A DNA stretch of 64,000 bases from Serratia oryzae (GTDB lineage Bacteria > Pseudomonadota > Gammaproteobacteria > Enterobacterales > Enterobacteriaceae). The position numbers and the translations under genes are program-made. Positions 42,880 to 52,433 of this stretch are shown here, piece by piece (the stretch's first letter is position 1; each line of letters begins with the position of its first letter). The notes beneath the pieces are model-generated. The model searched no databases. It was not told where the DNA came from and worked only from the letters and a program-made list of their open reading frames with translations. Location: assembly GCF_001976145.1 (NCBI RefSeq), contig NZ_MOXD01000001.1, positions 124,001 to 188,000 of the forward strand, read 5' to 3'.

Positions 42880-43256
42880 CAGCGTTAAACAAATACGGGT
42901 TAATTGGTGCGTTGCTGGTGGCTATAGCTCTTGGTGGCATTAACGGGGTACTGACCTACCGGCTTAATAACGCCAATGAGGCGAACAAGACGCTAAGTGA
43001 TGCTAATACCGAGTTGTCGAAGGGTATAGAAAGCCGTGATGAAACGATCAGCGCGCTAAAAGGTGCCGCCGATGTTGACCGCCGCGCTACTGAGGAACAG
43101 TTGAAGATTGAACAGCAGAAGAGGGCAAAGGCCGATGCTGAAAACAAAACGTTACGCAAAGCATTGGAGTCGAGCGACGCTGGTAATCAGCCTTTGCCTG
43201 ATGATGTTAAGCGTATCCTGCGCAGAGAAGATAAAGCCACCGCCAGCGCCCCCTAA
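42876..43256 (+). CDS. Rz-like i-spanin
   Basis: A 126-aa inner-membrane spanin subunit: an N-terminal signal-anchor (YGLIGALLVAIALGGINGVL) and a long periplasmic coiled coil (NEANKTLSDANTELSKGIES to AENKTLRKALE). It joins with Rz1 to fuse the membranes at lysis. Position after the endolysin and the embedded Rz1 gene confirm it. Confidence 0.9.
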   Translation: MTALNKYGLIGALLVAIALGGINGVLTYRLNNANEANKTLSDANTELSKGIESRDETISALKGAADVDRRATEEQLKIEQQKRAKADAENKTLRKALESSDAGNQPLPDDVKRILRREDKATASAP

Positions 43257-43428
43257 GCTGATCTACGTGTACCCGCCAGCCGTATATACGCAGCTATGCG
43301 AGAAAACCCCGTTCACTGGCACCACTTTCGGCGATGCCGTCGTAGCGCTGCAGGTAGCCCAGAACGAGCTTGATGTATGCGCCTCTCGGATTGATGGGCT
43401 GATTAAGTGGCAACGGGAACACAAGTGA
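43135..43428 (+). CDS. Rz1-like o-spanin lipoprotein
   Basis: A 97-aa lipoprotein in a different frame from Rz, starting inside it. The signal ends at the lipobox LSVSC, followed by the proline-rich EKIKPPPAPPKLIYVYPPAV. GAGGG precedes ATG 43135. About 120 bp overlap with Rz. It is longer than lambda Rz1 at its C terminus. Confidence 0.88.
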   Translation: MLKTKRYAKHWSRATLVISLCLMMLSVSCAEKIKPPPAPPKLIYVYPPAVYTQLCEKTPFTGTTFGDAVVALQVAQNELDVCASRIDGLIKWQREHK

Positions 43429-43504
43429 AAAGGGCAAGATGTTACGTGCAAAGTTGGGTAAAATGGTGGCGAAAGGACTTAACACTATAGTAGGAGGCAG
43501 ACTC

Positions 43505-43768
43505 ATGAGCGATTTTGGCGAAAATGATGTTTTCGAAGAAGAAAACGATATTAACGAAGATTGTGAAGACGGTTGTGGCGAAGAGTTAGTCCCTGAAGAT
43601 AGCGATGCGTCAGAAGGTAGCCTTGATGAAGAAGGTGACTTCGATGAAGAGGATGACCTCGATGAAGAAGGCGACGAAGATTTTGTTCCCGACTACGGGT
43701 ATGAGTCAGATGATGACAACTTCGATGCAGCGTATGATGATATTGTTAAGTTTAACGAAAATAACTAG
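43505..43768 (+). CDS. Very acidic 87-aa protein (possible DNA mimic)
   Basis: By hand count 41 of 87 residues are Asp or Glu and only one is Lys. Runs such as SLDEEGDFDEEDDLDEEGDE fill the centre. AGGAGG lies 7 nt before ATG 43505. It stands between the lysis cassette and terminase, followed by a terminator. The charge pattern could mimic DNA, as in Ocr- or ArdA-type anti-restriction proteins, or act as a packaging/head accessory; no family is recognised. Confidence 0.65.
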   Translation: MSDFGENDVFEEENDINEDCEDGCGEELVPEDSDASEGSLDEEGDFDEEDDLDEEGDEDFVPDYGYESDDDNFDAAYDDIVKFNENN

Positions 43769-43797
43769 TAAAAATAGTTAATTTAAGTACTTTCATA

Positions 43798-43822
43798 AAA
43801 CCCGCACTTAGCGGGTTTTTTT
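43798..43822 (+). terminator. Terminator after the acidic protein
   Basis: ACCCGC-ACTTA-GCGGGT followed by a long T-run. Confidence 0.9.
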
Positions 43823-43902
43823 TATGGCATTACAGGAGCCATTCATCGAGTGGCTTCGATAATGCACCATAAATCTAAAACCTATTAGAGAACTAACTAG
43901 AC

Positions 43903-44526
43903 ATGGCAAAAAAACTCAATGCTAGAAAAGAGCTTTTCTGCCGGGAATATATCGTAGATCTCAAAGCAGGCCCCGCGGCCATAAGAGCTGGTTACAGTGA
44001 AAAAACAGCGTACAGCGCCGGGCCGCGTATGCTTTTAGAGCCAGACGTAAAAAACCGGATAAATCAGCTTAAGCAAGAACGGATCGACCAGCTCGGCATC
44101 GATGCCAACTATGTACTGTTACGGTTGTACGAAATAGACCAAATGGATGTACTCGACATTTTGCACGAGGACATGAGCATTAAAAATGTTTCCGATTGGC
44201 CCCCTGTCTGGCGGCGATACCTTAGCGGTTTTGATCTGGCTGAAATGTTTGAAGGTCAGGGTGACGATCGCGACATGGTTGGCATCCTGAAAAAGATCAG
44301 ATGGCCGGATAAAGTGAAGAACCTTGAGCTATTGGATAAACACTTAAGCGTACAGACCAGCAATAAACAAGAAGAATCTGCAGAGAATAAAGAGAAATCT
44401 GCTCTCAATATTCAAAGAATAAAATTAACAAATGAAAAACTCCGGGCTGAAATTGATAACCTCAAGAACTTCGGAGGAACACTCCCCATTGTGATTCATA
44501 ACGCACTCCCACTCCCCGGTAGATAG
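43903..44526 (+). CDS. terS: Terminase small subunit
   Basis: A 207-aa protein of the terminase_2 family: [20 protein letters not shown] then [20 protein letters not shown] form the DNA-recognition helix-turn-helix, followed by [20 protein letters not shown] and a charged C-terminal coiled coil for oligomerisation. It recognises the packaging start. 32 bp before terL. Confidence 0.92.
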   Translation: MAKKLNARKELFCREYIVDLKAGPAAIRAGYSEKTAYSAGPRMLLEPDVKNRINQLKQERIDQLGIDANYVLLRLYEIDQMDVLDILHEDMSIKNVSDWPPVWRRYLSGFDLAEMFEGQGDDRDMVGILKKIRWPDKVKNLELLDKHLSVQTSNKQEESAENKEKSALNIQRIKLTNEKLRAEIDNLKNFGGTLPIVIHNALPLPGR

Positions 44527-44558
44527 TAAAACCGCAAAAAACCAAAAAGGGGTGATTT

Positions 44559-45881
44559 TTGGACATCTATCTCCCCCAACTGCATATCGGCCAGGCCACC
44601 ATTTGGCAGGCGGGCTTAGACCACCGATTTAACGTTGTGCGGTGTGGCAGACGCTGGGGCAAGACGGCGATGCTCTGCAATATTGCCGCAACCTATGCTA
44701 CGGCAAGTTTTACCCGGCCCGGCCTTGAAGAGCTGTTTGGCGGGCGTGTGGGGGTATTCACCGCCGAGTATCGTCAGTATCAGGAAATCTTCGACAAGCT
44801 GGTCGAACTGCTGGCCCCACTCATCAAAAGCCAGTCACGCAGCGAAAAGCGCATTCTGCTGACGAACGGTGGCAAGATCGACTTCTGGGTAACCAACGAT
44901 AACAAGTTGGCTGGACGTGGCCGTGAATATGAGGTTGTCCTGATAGACGAAGCGGCGTTTACAAAAGCCCCTGAGATGCTGGAGGAAATTTGGCCTAAAT
45001 CTATCAAACCAACGCTGCTCGTTCCTCGCGGGCATGTATGGGTGTTCTCAACGCCAGATGGTATAGACGAAAATAACTTTTTCTACGCGCTATGCAACAA
45101 CAAAAAGCTGGGCTTCTTCGAGCACTACGCGCCGACCTCATCCAACCCGTATGTACCTGCGGATGAATTGGCGTTAGAGGAAAAGAACTGCGAGCCCCGA
45201 GTGTTCCGGCAGGAGTTTCTGGCTGAATTCGTAGACTGGTCGAAAGACGCGCTGTTCGATATCAATAAATGGCTGGTGGATGGCAAGCCGGTAGCAATGC
45301 CGGAAACCTGTGATCTGATCTTTGCCATCGCAGACACCGCACTGAAAGGCGGTCAAGAAAACGACGGCACCGGTTTTGTGTATTTCGCCTACACGTACAA
45401 CTACGTAGAAGAACCTGAGCTGAGAATTATCGATTGGGATTTAACACAAATTCAGGGGGCGCTACTGCCTGAGTATATCCCTGGTGTGTATGAGAACCTC
45501 AACCGCTTATCCCGCATTTGCAAGCCCCGCATGGGGAGTGGTGGCGTCTTTATGGAAGACGCTGCCATGGGTGCCATATTGCTGCAAAAAGCGGAAACGG
45601 AAGGCTGGGACATGAAAGCCATCGATTCCGTGCTTACCGGTAAAGGTAAGGATGAGCGGGCAGTAATGGCGTCCGGTTATCACTATCTGGGGCGGTGCAA
45701 GATCACCGAAGAGGCATTCAATAAAACGGTGCCATTCAAACAAGCCGAAGCAAACCACCTCTGGAAACAGGTCGCCGGGTTCCATCTGGCCGACAAAAAA
45801 GCACACGTCCGAGCCGATGACCTTCTTGATGGCTACATGTACGGACTGATCATCGCATTTGGTAACGGAGCTGCACTCTAA
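44559..45881 (+). CDS. terL: Terminase large subunit (ATPase/nuclease)
   Basis: A 440-aa packaging motor. Walker A is VRCGRRWGKTAML (~residue 28-40), Walker B EVVLIDEAAFTKAPEM, and the nuclease Asp lies in FAIADTALKGGQENDGTG. The start is TTG 44559 (LDIYLPQLHIGQAT region), with AGGGGTGA 6 nt upstream and no better ATG. Ends by overlapping the portal start (TAATG). Confidence 0.94.
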   Translation: MDIYLPQLHIGQATIWQAGLDHRFNVVRCGRRWGKTAMLCNIAATYATASFTRPGLEELFGGRVGVFTAEYRQYQEIFDKLVELLAPLIKSQSRSEKRILLTNGGKIDFWVTNDNKLAGRGREYEVVLIDEAAFTKAPEMLEEIWPKSIKPTLLVPRGHVWVFSTPDGIDENNFFYALCNNKKLGFFEHYAPTSSNPYVPADELALEEKNCEPRVFRQEFLAEFVDWSKDALFDINKWLVDGKPVAMPETCDLIFAIADTALKGGQENDGTGFVYFAYTYNYVEEPELRIIDWDLTQIQGALLPEYIPGVYENLNRLSRICKPRMGSGGVFMEDAAMGAILLQKAETEGWDMKAIDSVLTGKGKDERAVMASGYHYLGRCKITEEAFNKTVPFKQAEANHLWKQVAGFHLADKKAHVRADDLLDGYMYGLIIAFGNGAAL

Positions 45882-47290
45882 TGGCTGAAGAAACAATTAA
45901 CGCCGCACTAAACTCACAGCTTGCAGATTTCCTCATGGGTGAGGATATTCAGCCCGGTTCCGAAGCCGGATACAAGATGTGCAAAATCATCTGGGAATAT
46001 CACCCTCTCGGCGGGAAGATGGTCGAAAAGCCCATTGAAATGGCAATGTTCAAGCCGCGCATTTATAACGTGAGCGATGACGCAGAAGACCGGATCGTGA
46101 ACGCCTTTATCGATACCTGGATACGCTTGGGCGTTACGCAGAAAATAAAGAATCTTTTCTTTAACGCTCGCTGTTATGGCGCGGCGGCCATTGGCATCGG
46201 CCAGGATTCGGTAAGCAGCTATAAGCCGATTACAAAGATGGGCCTGCAGGAAGAGGATATTTTTATCAACATCTTCGACCCGCTCGTCGCCGCTGGCTCA
46301 ATGGTGACCAGCCAAGATCCGAACGCGCGTGATTTCCAGCAGCCGGACAAATACCTGAACATTCAGGGCAAGAAGTGGCACCCGTCGCGCACGATAAAAG
46401 TGTTCACCGGTTCGCCGATTTATCTCTCGTACCAGTCATCAAGCATGGGCTTTACGGGCCGTAGCGTCTTTCAGCGCTGTGTATACCCGCTGAGGTCATA
46501 CGTGAACACGATGATCACTAACGACCTGGTGAGCGAAAAGGCCGGGGTGCTGGTAGCCAAGACGGCCCAGAACTCGTCTGTAATATCCGGCGTGCTGGGC
46601 ATGGTGAACAAAGCCAAGCGGAGCATGATTAAAGCCATTAAAAATAAAGGTGTAATGAACATCGGGACGAGTGACTCGATCGAGTCATTGAACCTGCAAA
46701 ACATCGATGGTGCGATGAATGCGGCCAGGAACAACATTATCGCCGACATCGCAGCCGGTAGCGATGTGCCAGCGGCGATCTTGAAAGACGAGGCATTCGC
46801 CAATGGCTTTGGCGAGGGCAAAGAAGACTCGAAGGCGGTCGCTCAATATATCGATAGCGTCAGGCAGTCGATCGACCCGGTGATAACGTTTTTCGAAGAG
46901 ATCGTGCAGTACATCGCCTGGAACGAGGATTTCTATAACTCGCTCAAAAACGAATACCCCGATCTCTACACCGACGACTACTACACAACGTTTTTCCGGT
47001 GGCGCGCGTCGTTCTCTGCAGTATGGCCAGAGCTGCAAGAGAAATCCCCCGAGGAGCGTCAGGACAGCGAAGGTAAGCTGCTGGAGCAGACCACCAAGGT
47101 GTTCGACACGCTTTACCCTCGCCTAGACCCAGATAACCAGGCCGTGGCCGCTCAATGGCTTTCAGACGTTATTAACGTGTTGGAGTCATACGAGGGGGCG
47201 CCGCTAGTCCTCGACATGGATAAGCTTAAGAGCTACAGGCCGCCTGAGCCGCCAACGGGGGGAGGCAATGAAGAAACCGAGGAAACCTAA
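45881..47290 (+). CDS. Portal protein (DUF1073 family)
   Basis: A 469-aa protein of the DUF1073/anti-CBASS-type portal family, the dodecameric DNA gate of the head. Core pattern: FFNARCYGAAAIGIGQDSVS and ILKDEAFANGFGEGKEDSKA. Directly after terL, overlapping it by one base, and overlapping the head morphogenesis gene by 23 bp. Confidence 0.9.
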   Translation: MAEETINAALNSQLADFLMGEDIQPGSEAGYKMCKIIWEYHPLGGKMVEKPIEMAMFKPRIYNVSDDAEDRIVNAFIDTWIRLGVTQKIKNLFFNARCYGAAAIGIGQDSVSSYKPITKMGLQEEDIFINIFDPLVAAGSMVTSQDPNARDFQQPDKYLNIQGKKWHPSRTIKVFTGSPIYLSYQSSSMGFTGRSVFQRCVYPLRSYVNTMITNDLVSEKAGVLVAKTAQNSSVISGVLGMVNKAKRSMIKAIKNKGVMNIGTSDSIESLNLQNIDGAMNAARNNIIADIAAGSDVPAAILKDEAFANGFGEGKEDSKAVAQYIDSVRQSIDPVITFFEEIVQYIAWNEDFYNSLKNEYPDLYTDDYYTTFFRWRASFSAVWPELQEKSPEERQDSEGKLLEQTTKVFDTLYPRLDPDNQAVAAQWLSDVINVLESYEGAPLVLDMDKLKSYRPPEPPTGGGNEETEET

Positions 47291-48080
47291 AACGCTCTAT
47301 GAGGTGCTGACCGAGGCCGTTAACTACTACGTGGACAATGGCTGGGATAACGAAAAATCATTGCTGTCATGGAGCGCCCGCTTGCGTGCTGCGGCAAACC
47401 GCGAAACAGTCAGCCCGACCACAACCCGAAACCACTTGACCGCCATTTACAAGCACCTGGTGATTGACGGTGGCGCAATCCGGGATCAGCCGTTCGGCGG
47501 CCCGACCAAAGTCACATTGGCAAAAGTCAGGCCCGATCTGCGCAAGGAATTGGAGCGCCGGATCTTCGTCAGTGCCAACCTTATCAAGCTTAACCGTGAA
47601 GCCGCCATCGAGAAGACCATACAGCGCTTCCAGGGCTGGGTGTCGTCCGTGCCGCCTGGTGGTACCAATGCGATTGACCGTGTAGAGCAGAAATCGCAGA
47701 TCCGCGCAAAGCTGTCCGAGCAGACCTTCGAGCACCGGCGTGTAGCGATAGACCAAGGCCATAAGCTTGCGGCCAACATCAAGGACATCATAGCCAAGCA
47801 GGGCGGCGCAATCGCCGTTAAGTGGCACTCATCCTGGCGGCGACCCGGATACAACTACCGAGAGGATCACAAAGAGCGCGACGAGAAAATCTATCTGCTG
47901 CGCGATTCGTGGGCGGTTAAGCAAGGCCTGATTAAGCCGGTAAACGGCTATTACGACGAAATTACAGCCGTGGGGGAAGAGGTTTTTTGCAGTTGCCAGG
48001 CGATTTACATCTATGCGCCGCAAAAACTCCCTGATGAATTCCTAACCGAAAAAGGGAAACGAGAATTTGAACGAGCTTGA
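47268..48080 (+). CDS. Head morphogenesis (Mu F-like) protein
   Basis: A 270-aa minor head protein between portal and protease genes. It carries the end part of the Mu gpF-type motif (KWHSSWRRPGYNYREDHKER, followed by DSWAVKQGLIKP). GGGAGG lies before ATG 47268. Likely injected or helps portal assembly. Confidence 0.78.
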   Translation: MKKPRKPKTLYEVLTEAVNYYVDNGWDNEKSLLSWSARLRAAANRETVSPTTTRNHLTAIYKHLVIDGGAIRDQPFGGPTKVTLAKVRPDLRKELERRIFVSANLIKLNREAAIEKTIQRFQGWVSSVPPGGTNAIDRVEQKSQIRAKLSEQTFEHRRVAIDQGHKLAANIKDIIAKQGGAIAVKWHSSWRRPGYNYREDHKERDEKIYLLRDSWAVKQGLIKPVNGYYDEITAVGEEVFCSCQAIYIYAPQKLPDEFLTEKGKREFERA

Positions 48081-49371
48081 GTTAGCCGAGAATATCCGGG
48101 ATGGCACTGTTTTATCCCCGATTAAATTCTCCAATACCTGGCTGGTTAATTTACGAATAACAGGAACCGGAGCGGCATATAGGGCGGGGCATGATGAGTT
48201 TGTTTGGCGCTCCCCTGACCTGTATCTCAACGACGAGTTTCTCAGGCGCTGCAATGGCCTGCCTGTTATCGCAAATCATCCAAAAAAAGACAACAAGCTT
48301 AACGAGGAGGAGTTTAAAGACCGCGTTGTCGGCTCTGTCATGTTGCCTTACATCAAAGGTGATGAGGTTTGGGCGGTTGTCCGTATTTACGTTGAGTGGG
48401 TAATTGAAGAAATATTGAAAGGCACGGTGTCAACCAGCCCATCAGTATTATTCAACGAGGACTCACAGAATATTGAAATAACGAATGAAGAAAGCGGCAC
48501 GACCCTTTTAATTGAGGGTAAGCCGTTTTTACTCGATCACATCGCTCTGGTAACCGAAGAATGCGGCACTAATGGCGTGTGGGATAAAGGTAACGGCCCG
48601 TCAGGGGTGGATATTTCCAATAAAGGTAATTTAGAAATGAATGAAGAAGAAATGAAAAAATTTCTCGAAGCGACCATCGGCGGGCTGGCCAGCACATTTA
48701 GCGTCAAGCTTGATGCCTTGGCAACGCGCATGGACAGCATGGAGCAGGGCATAAAGGCCCGCGCCGATGCCGAAGCTGCAGAGAAAGAGAAGAAAGAGCA
48801 GGAACGCGCCGACGCTGAAGCAGAAGAGAAAAAGGCGAAGGAGGAAAAAGAGCGCGCTGATGCGGAAGCGGCAGAAGCTCAGGCCCGCGCAGACTCTGAG
48901 GCCGCAGCCGCAGAGCAGGCCAAGGCAGATTCAGAGGCACAAGCAAAAGCGGAAGAAGATACAAAGTCTGACGCTGAAGCGATGGCCAGTGAGCAAGTCA
49001 AAGCCGACTCTGCATTCTCCGCGATCGGCCAGAAAGCCCCATCACCGCACGCCGGGGAGCTGTCAGCCGACTACATCAAGCGCACGCTGTCGATCATGCA
49101 GAAATACGCGCCATCATTCGCTCAAGCCAACATCCGCGCGATCGCTGACTCGGCCACGTTGAAGACCATGCAAGACGCCATCTTTGACGAAGCCAAGAAA
49201 GAGTTTGAGCGTAAGGTTTCAAGCACACCTGGCCGACTGATCGAGATGGTTCGCCACGACGCCGCAGGCCGACCAGTGCGCCACTACCAAGGTGATATGG
49301 ATACCTGGCTGCGCACCGTAAAAGTACCGGCTCAGAAATTGGTAAAATTTAACAGTGGGAGCACTCGCTAA
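48067..49371 (+). CDS. DUF2213 prohead protease with scaffold domain
   Basis: A 434-aa protein. The N-terminal ~190 residues are the DUF2213 protease-like domain (SPDLYLNDEFLRRCNGLPVI, then ANHPKK with the catalytic His, and KGTVSTSPSVLF). Residues ~215-320 are an Ala/Glu/Lys coiled coil full of ADAEA repeats, the scaffold. TTG 48067 is the apparent start, overlapping the upstream gene by 14 bp; it is not secure. Ends TAATG into the next gene. Confidence 0.85.
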   Translation: MNELELAENIRDGTVLSPIKFSNTWLVNLRITGTGAAYRAGHDEFVWRSPDLYLNDEFLRRCNGLPVIANHPKKDNKLNEEEFKDRVVGSVMLPYIKGDEVWAVVRIYVEWVIEEILKGTVSTSPSVLFNEDSQNIEITNEESGTTLLIEGKPFLLDHIALVTEECGTNGVWDKGNGPSGVDISNKGNLEMNEEEMKKFLEATIGGLASTFSVKLDALATRMDSMEQGIKARADAEAAEKEKKEQERADAEAEEKKAKEEKERADAEAAEAQARADSEAAAAEQAKADSEAQAKAEEDTKSDAEAMASEQVKADSAFSAIGQKAPSPHAGELSADYIKRTLSIMQKYAPSFAQANIRAIADSATLKTMQDAIFDEAKKEFERKVSSTPGRLIEMVRHDAAGRPVRHYQGDMDTWLRTVKVPAQKLVKFNSGSTR

Positions 49372-49967
49372 TGGCTTTAGAAAACGCATTTAAAACTGGC
49401 CCCGGCTTCAAGAACAGCTTTAACGTCGAATCGTTCGGGCTGGTGCAGGGCGATGCACAAGACGATCCGGCGGTACGCCTACTGTTAGCCGCTGGCGTCC
49501 TGGCCGACGATGTGGTCGGCTCGATGTGGGGCGGTATGGGGATCATTGAGTCTGTACCGAAATCAAGCGAAGCAACGCTGGGCGCGGTGATCCGCCAGGC
49601 GACAGAAACATCGTGCAACGGCTTCATGGTGATGAACCAAGCAAACCACGGTGTCGTTACTCCGAATAACGGCGTACCACAGTTTATGGCCGGTAACGGG
49701 GTGCATTATTACCGCCTGGGTACCGGCGCGCGTATTCCGTTACCGATTAGCGCAGCGGTTGCCGCACTGGCGAACGGGACAACCTCAACTACCAGTACGC
49801 AATTCAAGTGGGATCCGGTGGCGCAGGTGATCGACGTTGCCACGGCTGACGGCATTTCTATCCGGCTGCTGAAGGTGTCCCCAAGCGGCAATATGGCGGC
49901 GGTGCAAGACGCAACGACCAAAGACGTTAACTGGGAAGATAAGCCTATGGGCCTGTTCTCCATCTGA
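49371..49967 (+). CDS. Structural cement/decoration protein
   Basis: A 198-aa protein between DUF2213 and the capsid gene, the slot of the Gp24-type cement protein. Beta-rich, no catalytic motif: ALENAFKTGPGFKNSFNVES at the start and LLKVSPSGNMAAVQDATT near the end. Probably stabilises the capsid surface. Confidence 0.72.
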   Translation: MALENAFKTGPGFKNSFNVESFGLVQGDAQDDPAVRLLLAAGVLADDVVGSMWGGMGIIESVPKSSEATLGAVIRQATETSCNGFMVMNQANHGVVTPNNGVPQFMAGNGVHYYRLGTGARIPLPISAAVAALANGTTSTTSTQFKWDPVAQVIDVATADGISIRLLKVSPSGNMAAVQDATTKDVNWEDKPMGLFSI

Positions 49968-49981
49968 TTTGAGGCTAAACA

Positions 49982-51010
49982 ATGAGTAATTTTGCACCCG
50001 CATTCAAAATCCTGAACCCGTCGATGATGCTGCCGGAAATCGCTATGCAATACAGCATGGCTACCGGTGCATTCGACCTGCTGCCTGGCGGTAAACCGGA
50101 AGCGAAGATCGGCAGTAATGACCTGCTGGTCTATCAAAAAACGTTGCGTATGACCAACCAGGTACAGGCCAGCCAGTCGCTGCCTAATCAGGTTGCCTCT
50201 TCCTCCGTGGTTCCTGGCTACACCCAGATGCAGACCTACCGCATTGCGACGCGCTCGCAATATGGCCTGTTTGATGATGAGGCGGCCAGCAACTGGGGTT
50301 ATTCGCTGGTCAACGCCTTGCAGCTCTCAGCGCGCCAGGGTATCGCTCAGTTACTGCGTACCATGTTGCTCTACGGGCTGAAACCATCGAACGGGGAAGG
50401 CATTACCAACACGGCAGGAGCAACCACTGTTAGCTTGGCGGCAGACAGTGGCGGCCAAACGACTTACCCGGCGTGGGACAGTGGCGAACTGGCGCGGTTC
50501 CTTCTGGGCCACATTGCAGACCTGAAAACCCGCATGCTGATGCTGGGACAACCGGCGCTGATCACCATCACGGCACCGCAGCGCTTCAACAGCGCGATCA
50601 GCTATACCGGTATTGTTGAGCTGACCTCATATCAGCGTCCAGGCGCGGGTACCGACACCGCTGGTAACATTGTTGATAAAGTCGCCAAAGATGCGGCTGG
50701 CGATGAAATCATCTTCACCATGGACGACACGCTGATCGGTAAAGGGGCTGGTGGTACGGATCTGATCATCATCAGCGCCGTGGTGCTGAACGTCCCGGCC
50801 AGCGACAGCAGCATTAACACCAACATCTTTGCGAGCCTGACGCCTAACCAACGCGCGGTAAACCAGATGTTCTGTGATGTGGCCGCGCCGACCGAAGTTT
50901 CAACGCCGATCCCTGATGGTGGGTTAACCACGCTTTACACCATGCGAGCAACGCCTGGCTGGAACCTTCGCGCCGAGGGCGTAACGCTGCTTTCCGCTGC
51001 CTACTCATAA
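49982..51010 (+). CDS. Major capsid protein (DUF2184)
   Basis: A 342-aa protein matching DUF2184 capsid proteins of HK97 fold: LPGGKPEAKIGSNDLLVYQK, RYxxE-like central part QYGLFDDEAASNWGYSLVNA and C-terminal GWNLRAEGVTLLSAAYS. A terminator follows, suggesting high expression of this gene. Confidence 0.88.
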   Translation: MSNFAPAFKILNPSMMLPEIAMQYSMATGAFDLLPGGKPEAKIGSNDLLVYQKTLRMTNQVQASQSLPNQVASSSVVPGYTQMQTYRIATRSQYGLFDDEAASNWGYSLVNALQLSARQGIAQLLRTMLLYGLKPSNGEGITNTAGATTVSLAADSGGQTTYPAWDSGELARFLLGHIADLKTRMLMLGQPALITITAPQRFNSAISYTGIVELTSYQRPGAGTDTAGNIVDKVAKDAAGDEIIFTMDDTLIGKGAGGTDLIIISAVVLNVPASDSSINTNIFASLTPNQRAVNQMFCDVAAPTEVSTPIPDGGLTTLYTMRATPGWNLRAEGVTLLSAAYS

Positions 51011-51040
51011 CAAACCCGGTTTTCCTTATTGGCCTAATTG

Positions 51041-51069
51041 GCGGGGGTGACCTCGCCTTTTTTTTGAGG
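51041..51069 (+). terminator. Terminator after the major capsid gene
   Basis: GGCGGGG-GTGA-CCTCGCC followed by a run of T; the 11-bp gap to the next gene shows it is probably partial. Confidence 0.75.
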
Positions 51070-51079
51070 ATTTAGAAGA

Positions 51080-51547
51080 ATGAAACTCCATATCGCAAAC
51101 TGTTCCCCGCAGCGCCATTTGTTCAATTATAAGTTGCCTGAACGCCGTCAGCCTTTTGCCCGTCACATCCCCGCTGGCGACCAGATTACCCTCGAAGTGC
51201 AAGATACTGACATCACGGCGATCATTGATCAGCATGAGCGTTACGGCTTTGTTGATGTTACCAAGATCCCCAAGGATTTCTCCGGCATCTGCTATTCCAT
51301 TGACCGTGAGATCAAGGTGTCGAAAATCAAGGACGGCTATGAGGCCCGCATTGAATTTTTGGATGACCGAGCGGAGAAAATCATTGAAGAGAGCGCGGTG
51401 GTGATTAACAACGGCATTAAAAACGCCGCAGTTAACCACGGCCAGGAACAGCAGGATGGCTTTGAAATGTCCATCAATAGCGAGCCGCTCGACCCGGAGC
51501 AGGATGATAAATCCCCGGTTAAGAAAAACGTGAAGGTCACAAAATAA
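51080..51547 (+). CDS. 155-aa head-region hypothetical protein
   Basis: Starts MKLHIANCSPQRHLFNYKLP with GAGG upstream. A first domain with beta character (RHIPAGDQITLEVQDTDITA) that resembles the small proteins found after the capsid gene in Bcep781-like phages, and an acidic/basic tail. Role unknown, perhaps head completion. Confidence 0.65.
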   Translation: MKLHIANCSPQRHLFNYKLPERRQPFARHIPAGDQITLEVQDTDITAIIDQHERYGFVDVTKIPKDFSGICYSIDREIKVSKIKDGYEARIEFLDDRAEKIIEESAVVINNGIKNAAVNHGQEQQDGFEMSINSEPLDPEQDDKSPVKKNVKVTK

Positions 51548-52002
51548 TGATCCAGATACCCCCGACGTTTACCGGATTCCTCAACTTTATTCGTAATAAC
51601 GTGGGGGTTCCTGTTGACGCTATTTCTGACGATGACGAAACGCTACGGTGTGTCTATGAGGCGGCGCTCGAGTGGGTACCGAGAGATTTGGGCCTTGAGT
51701 GCCTGCCGGTTATTTATCGCAATACCGTGTACAACCTCGGCACGTCGTTCCTGTTGCGTTATGCCGACGACACGCCGCCGAGTACCTACTTTGCCGATAT
51801 GCGCGAAAAGCTGGGCATAGGGCGCGCAGCAGCGGGCATCATGACGTCAGCAGCCGATCAAGGCACATCTGGCTCAACGGTCATCGGGGAGTCCATGAGC
51901 AATCTTAGCCTGGCTGACCTGATGATGATGCAAGATCCCTATGGTGAGGCGGCGCTGGCCGTTCTGATGGAGATGGGGAGCCACTGGGGTATGACGCCAT
52001 GA
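51547..52002 (+). CDS. Head-tail connector-like protein (DUF4054 type)
   Basis: A 151-aa protein with the helical pattern of phage connector/adaptor proteins (DDETLRCVYEAALEWVPRDL). It lies between capsid and tail genes. Overlaps the next gene by 4 bp (ATGA). Confidence 0.65.
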   Translation: MIQIPPTFTGFLNFIRNNVGVPVDAISDDDETLRCVYEAALEWVPRDLGLECLPVIYRNTVYNLGTSFLLRYADDTPPSTYFADMREKLGIGRAAAGIMTSAADQGTSGSTVIGESMSNLSLADLMMMQDPYGEAALAVLMEMGSHWGMTP

Positions 52003-52433
52003 AAGTAGAGCTGGGTGTCATCGATATGCCCTACGACTACGGCGCGGAGCCGGGGAAGACCACGCACCAGGTGGCCGTTGATCTCGAAGAACAGTACAAG
52101 CTGTTTACCCATTTCTATGAAGAACACCTGGACGACATTTTGTTAGCGGTATCCGACGAGATACGGCTCGGACTGATAAACCACATCAAATACGGCGCGC
52201 CATTCGACCAGGACACGATCATCCTTGGCGAGATAGTGCGCAGCTTTAATATTTTTCTGGAGCGCGAAGAAATGGCCGGGCTTGGCGTCGATGGGGTACC
52301 TACCTGGTCGGCGTTGCACGGGGTTAACTCTCGCCTGAAAAAAGAAACCGGCCCGCGCCGCCCCTCGTTTATCGATGGAGGGTTGCTAAAGGCCAGCTTT
52401 ATAGCGTGGATAAGCAACAATGGCGAAACTTGA
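51999..52433 (+). CDS. 144-aa tail-completion-like protein
   Basis: Unrecognised by motif; HK97 gp10-like in position and length. Contains DLEEQYKLFTHFYEEHLDDI and a C-terminal LLKASFIAWISNN that suggests a phage tail-neck protein. Overlaps the following gene by 14 bp. Confidence 0.6.
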   Translation: MKVELGVIDMPYDYGAEPGKTTHQVAVDLEEQYKLFTHFYEEHLDDILLAVSDEIRLGLINHIKYGAPFDQDTIILGEIVRSFNIFLEREEMAGLGVDGVPTWSALHGVNSRLKKETGPRRPSFIDGGLLKASFIAWISNNGET

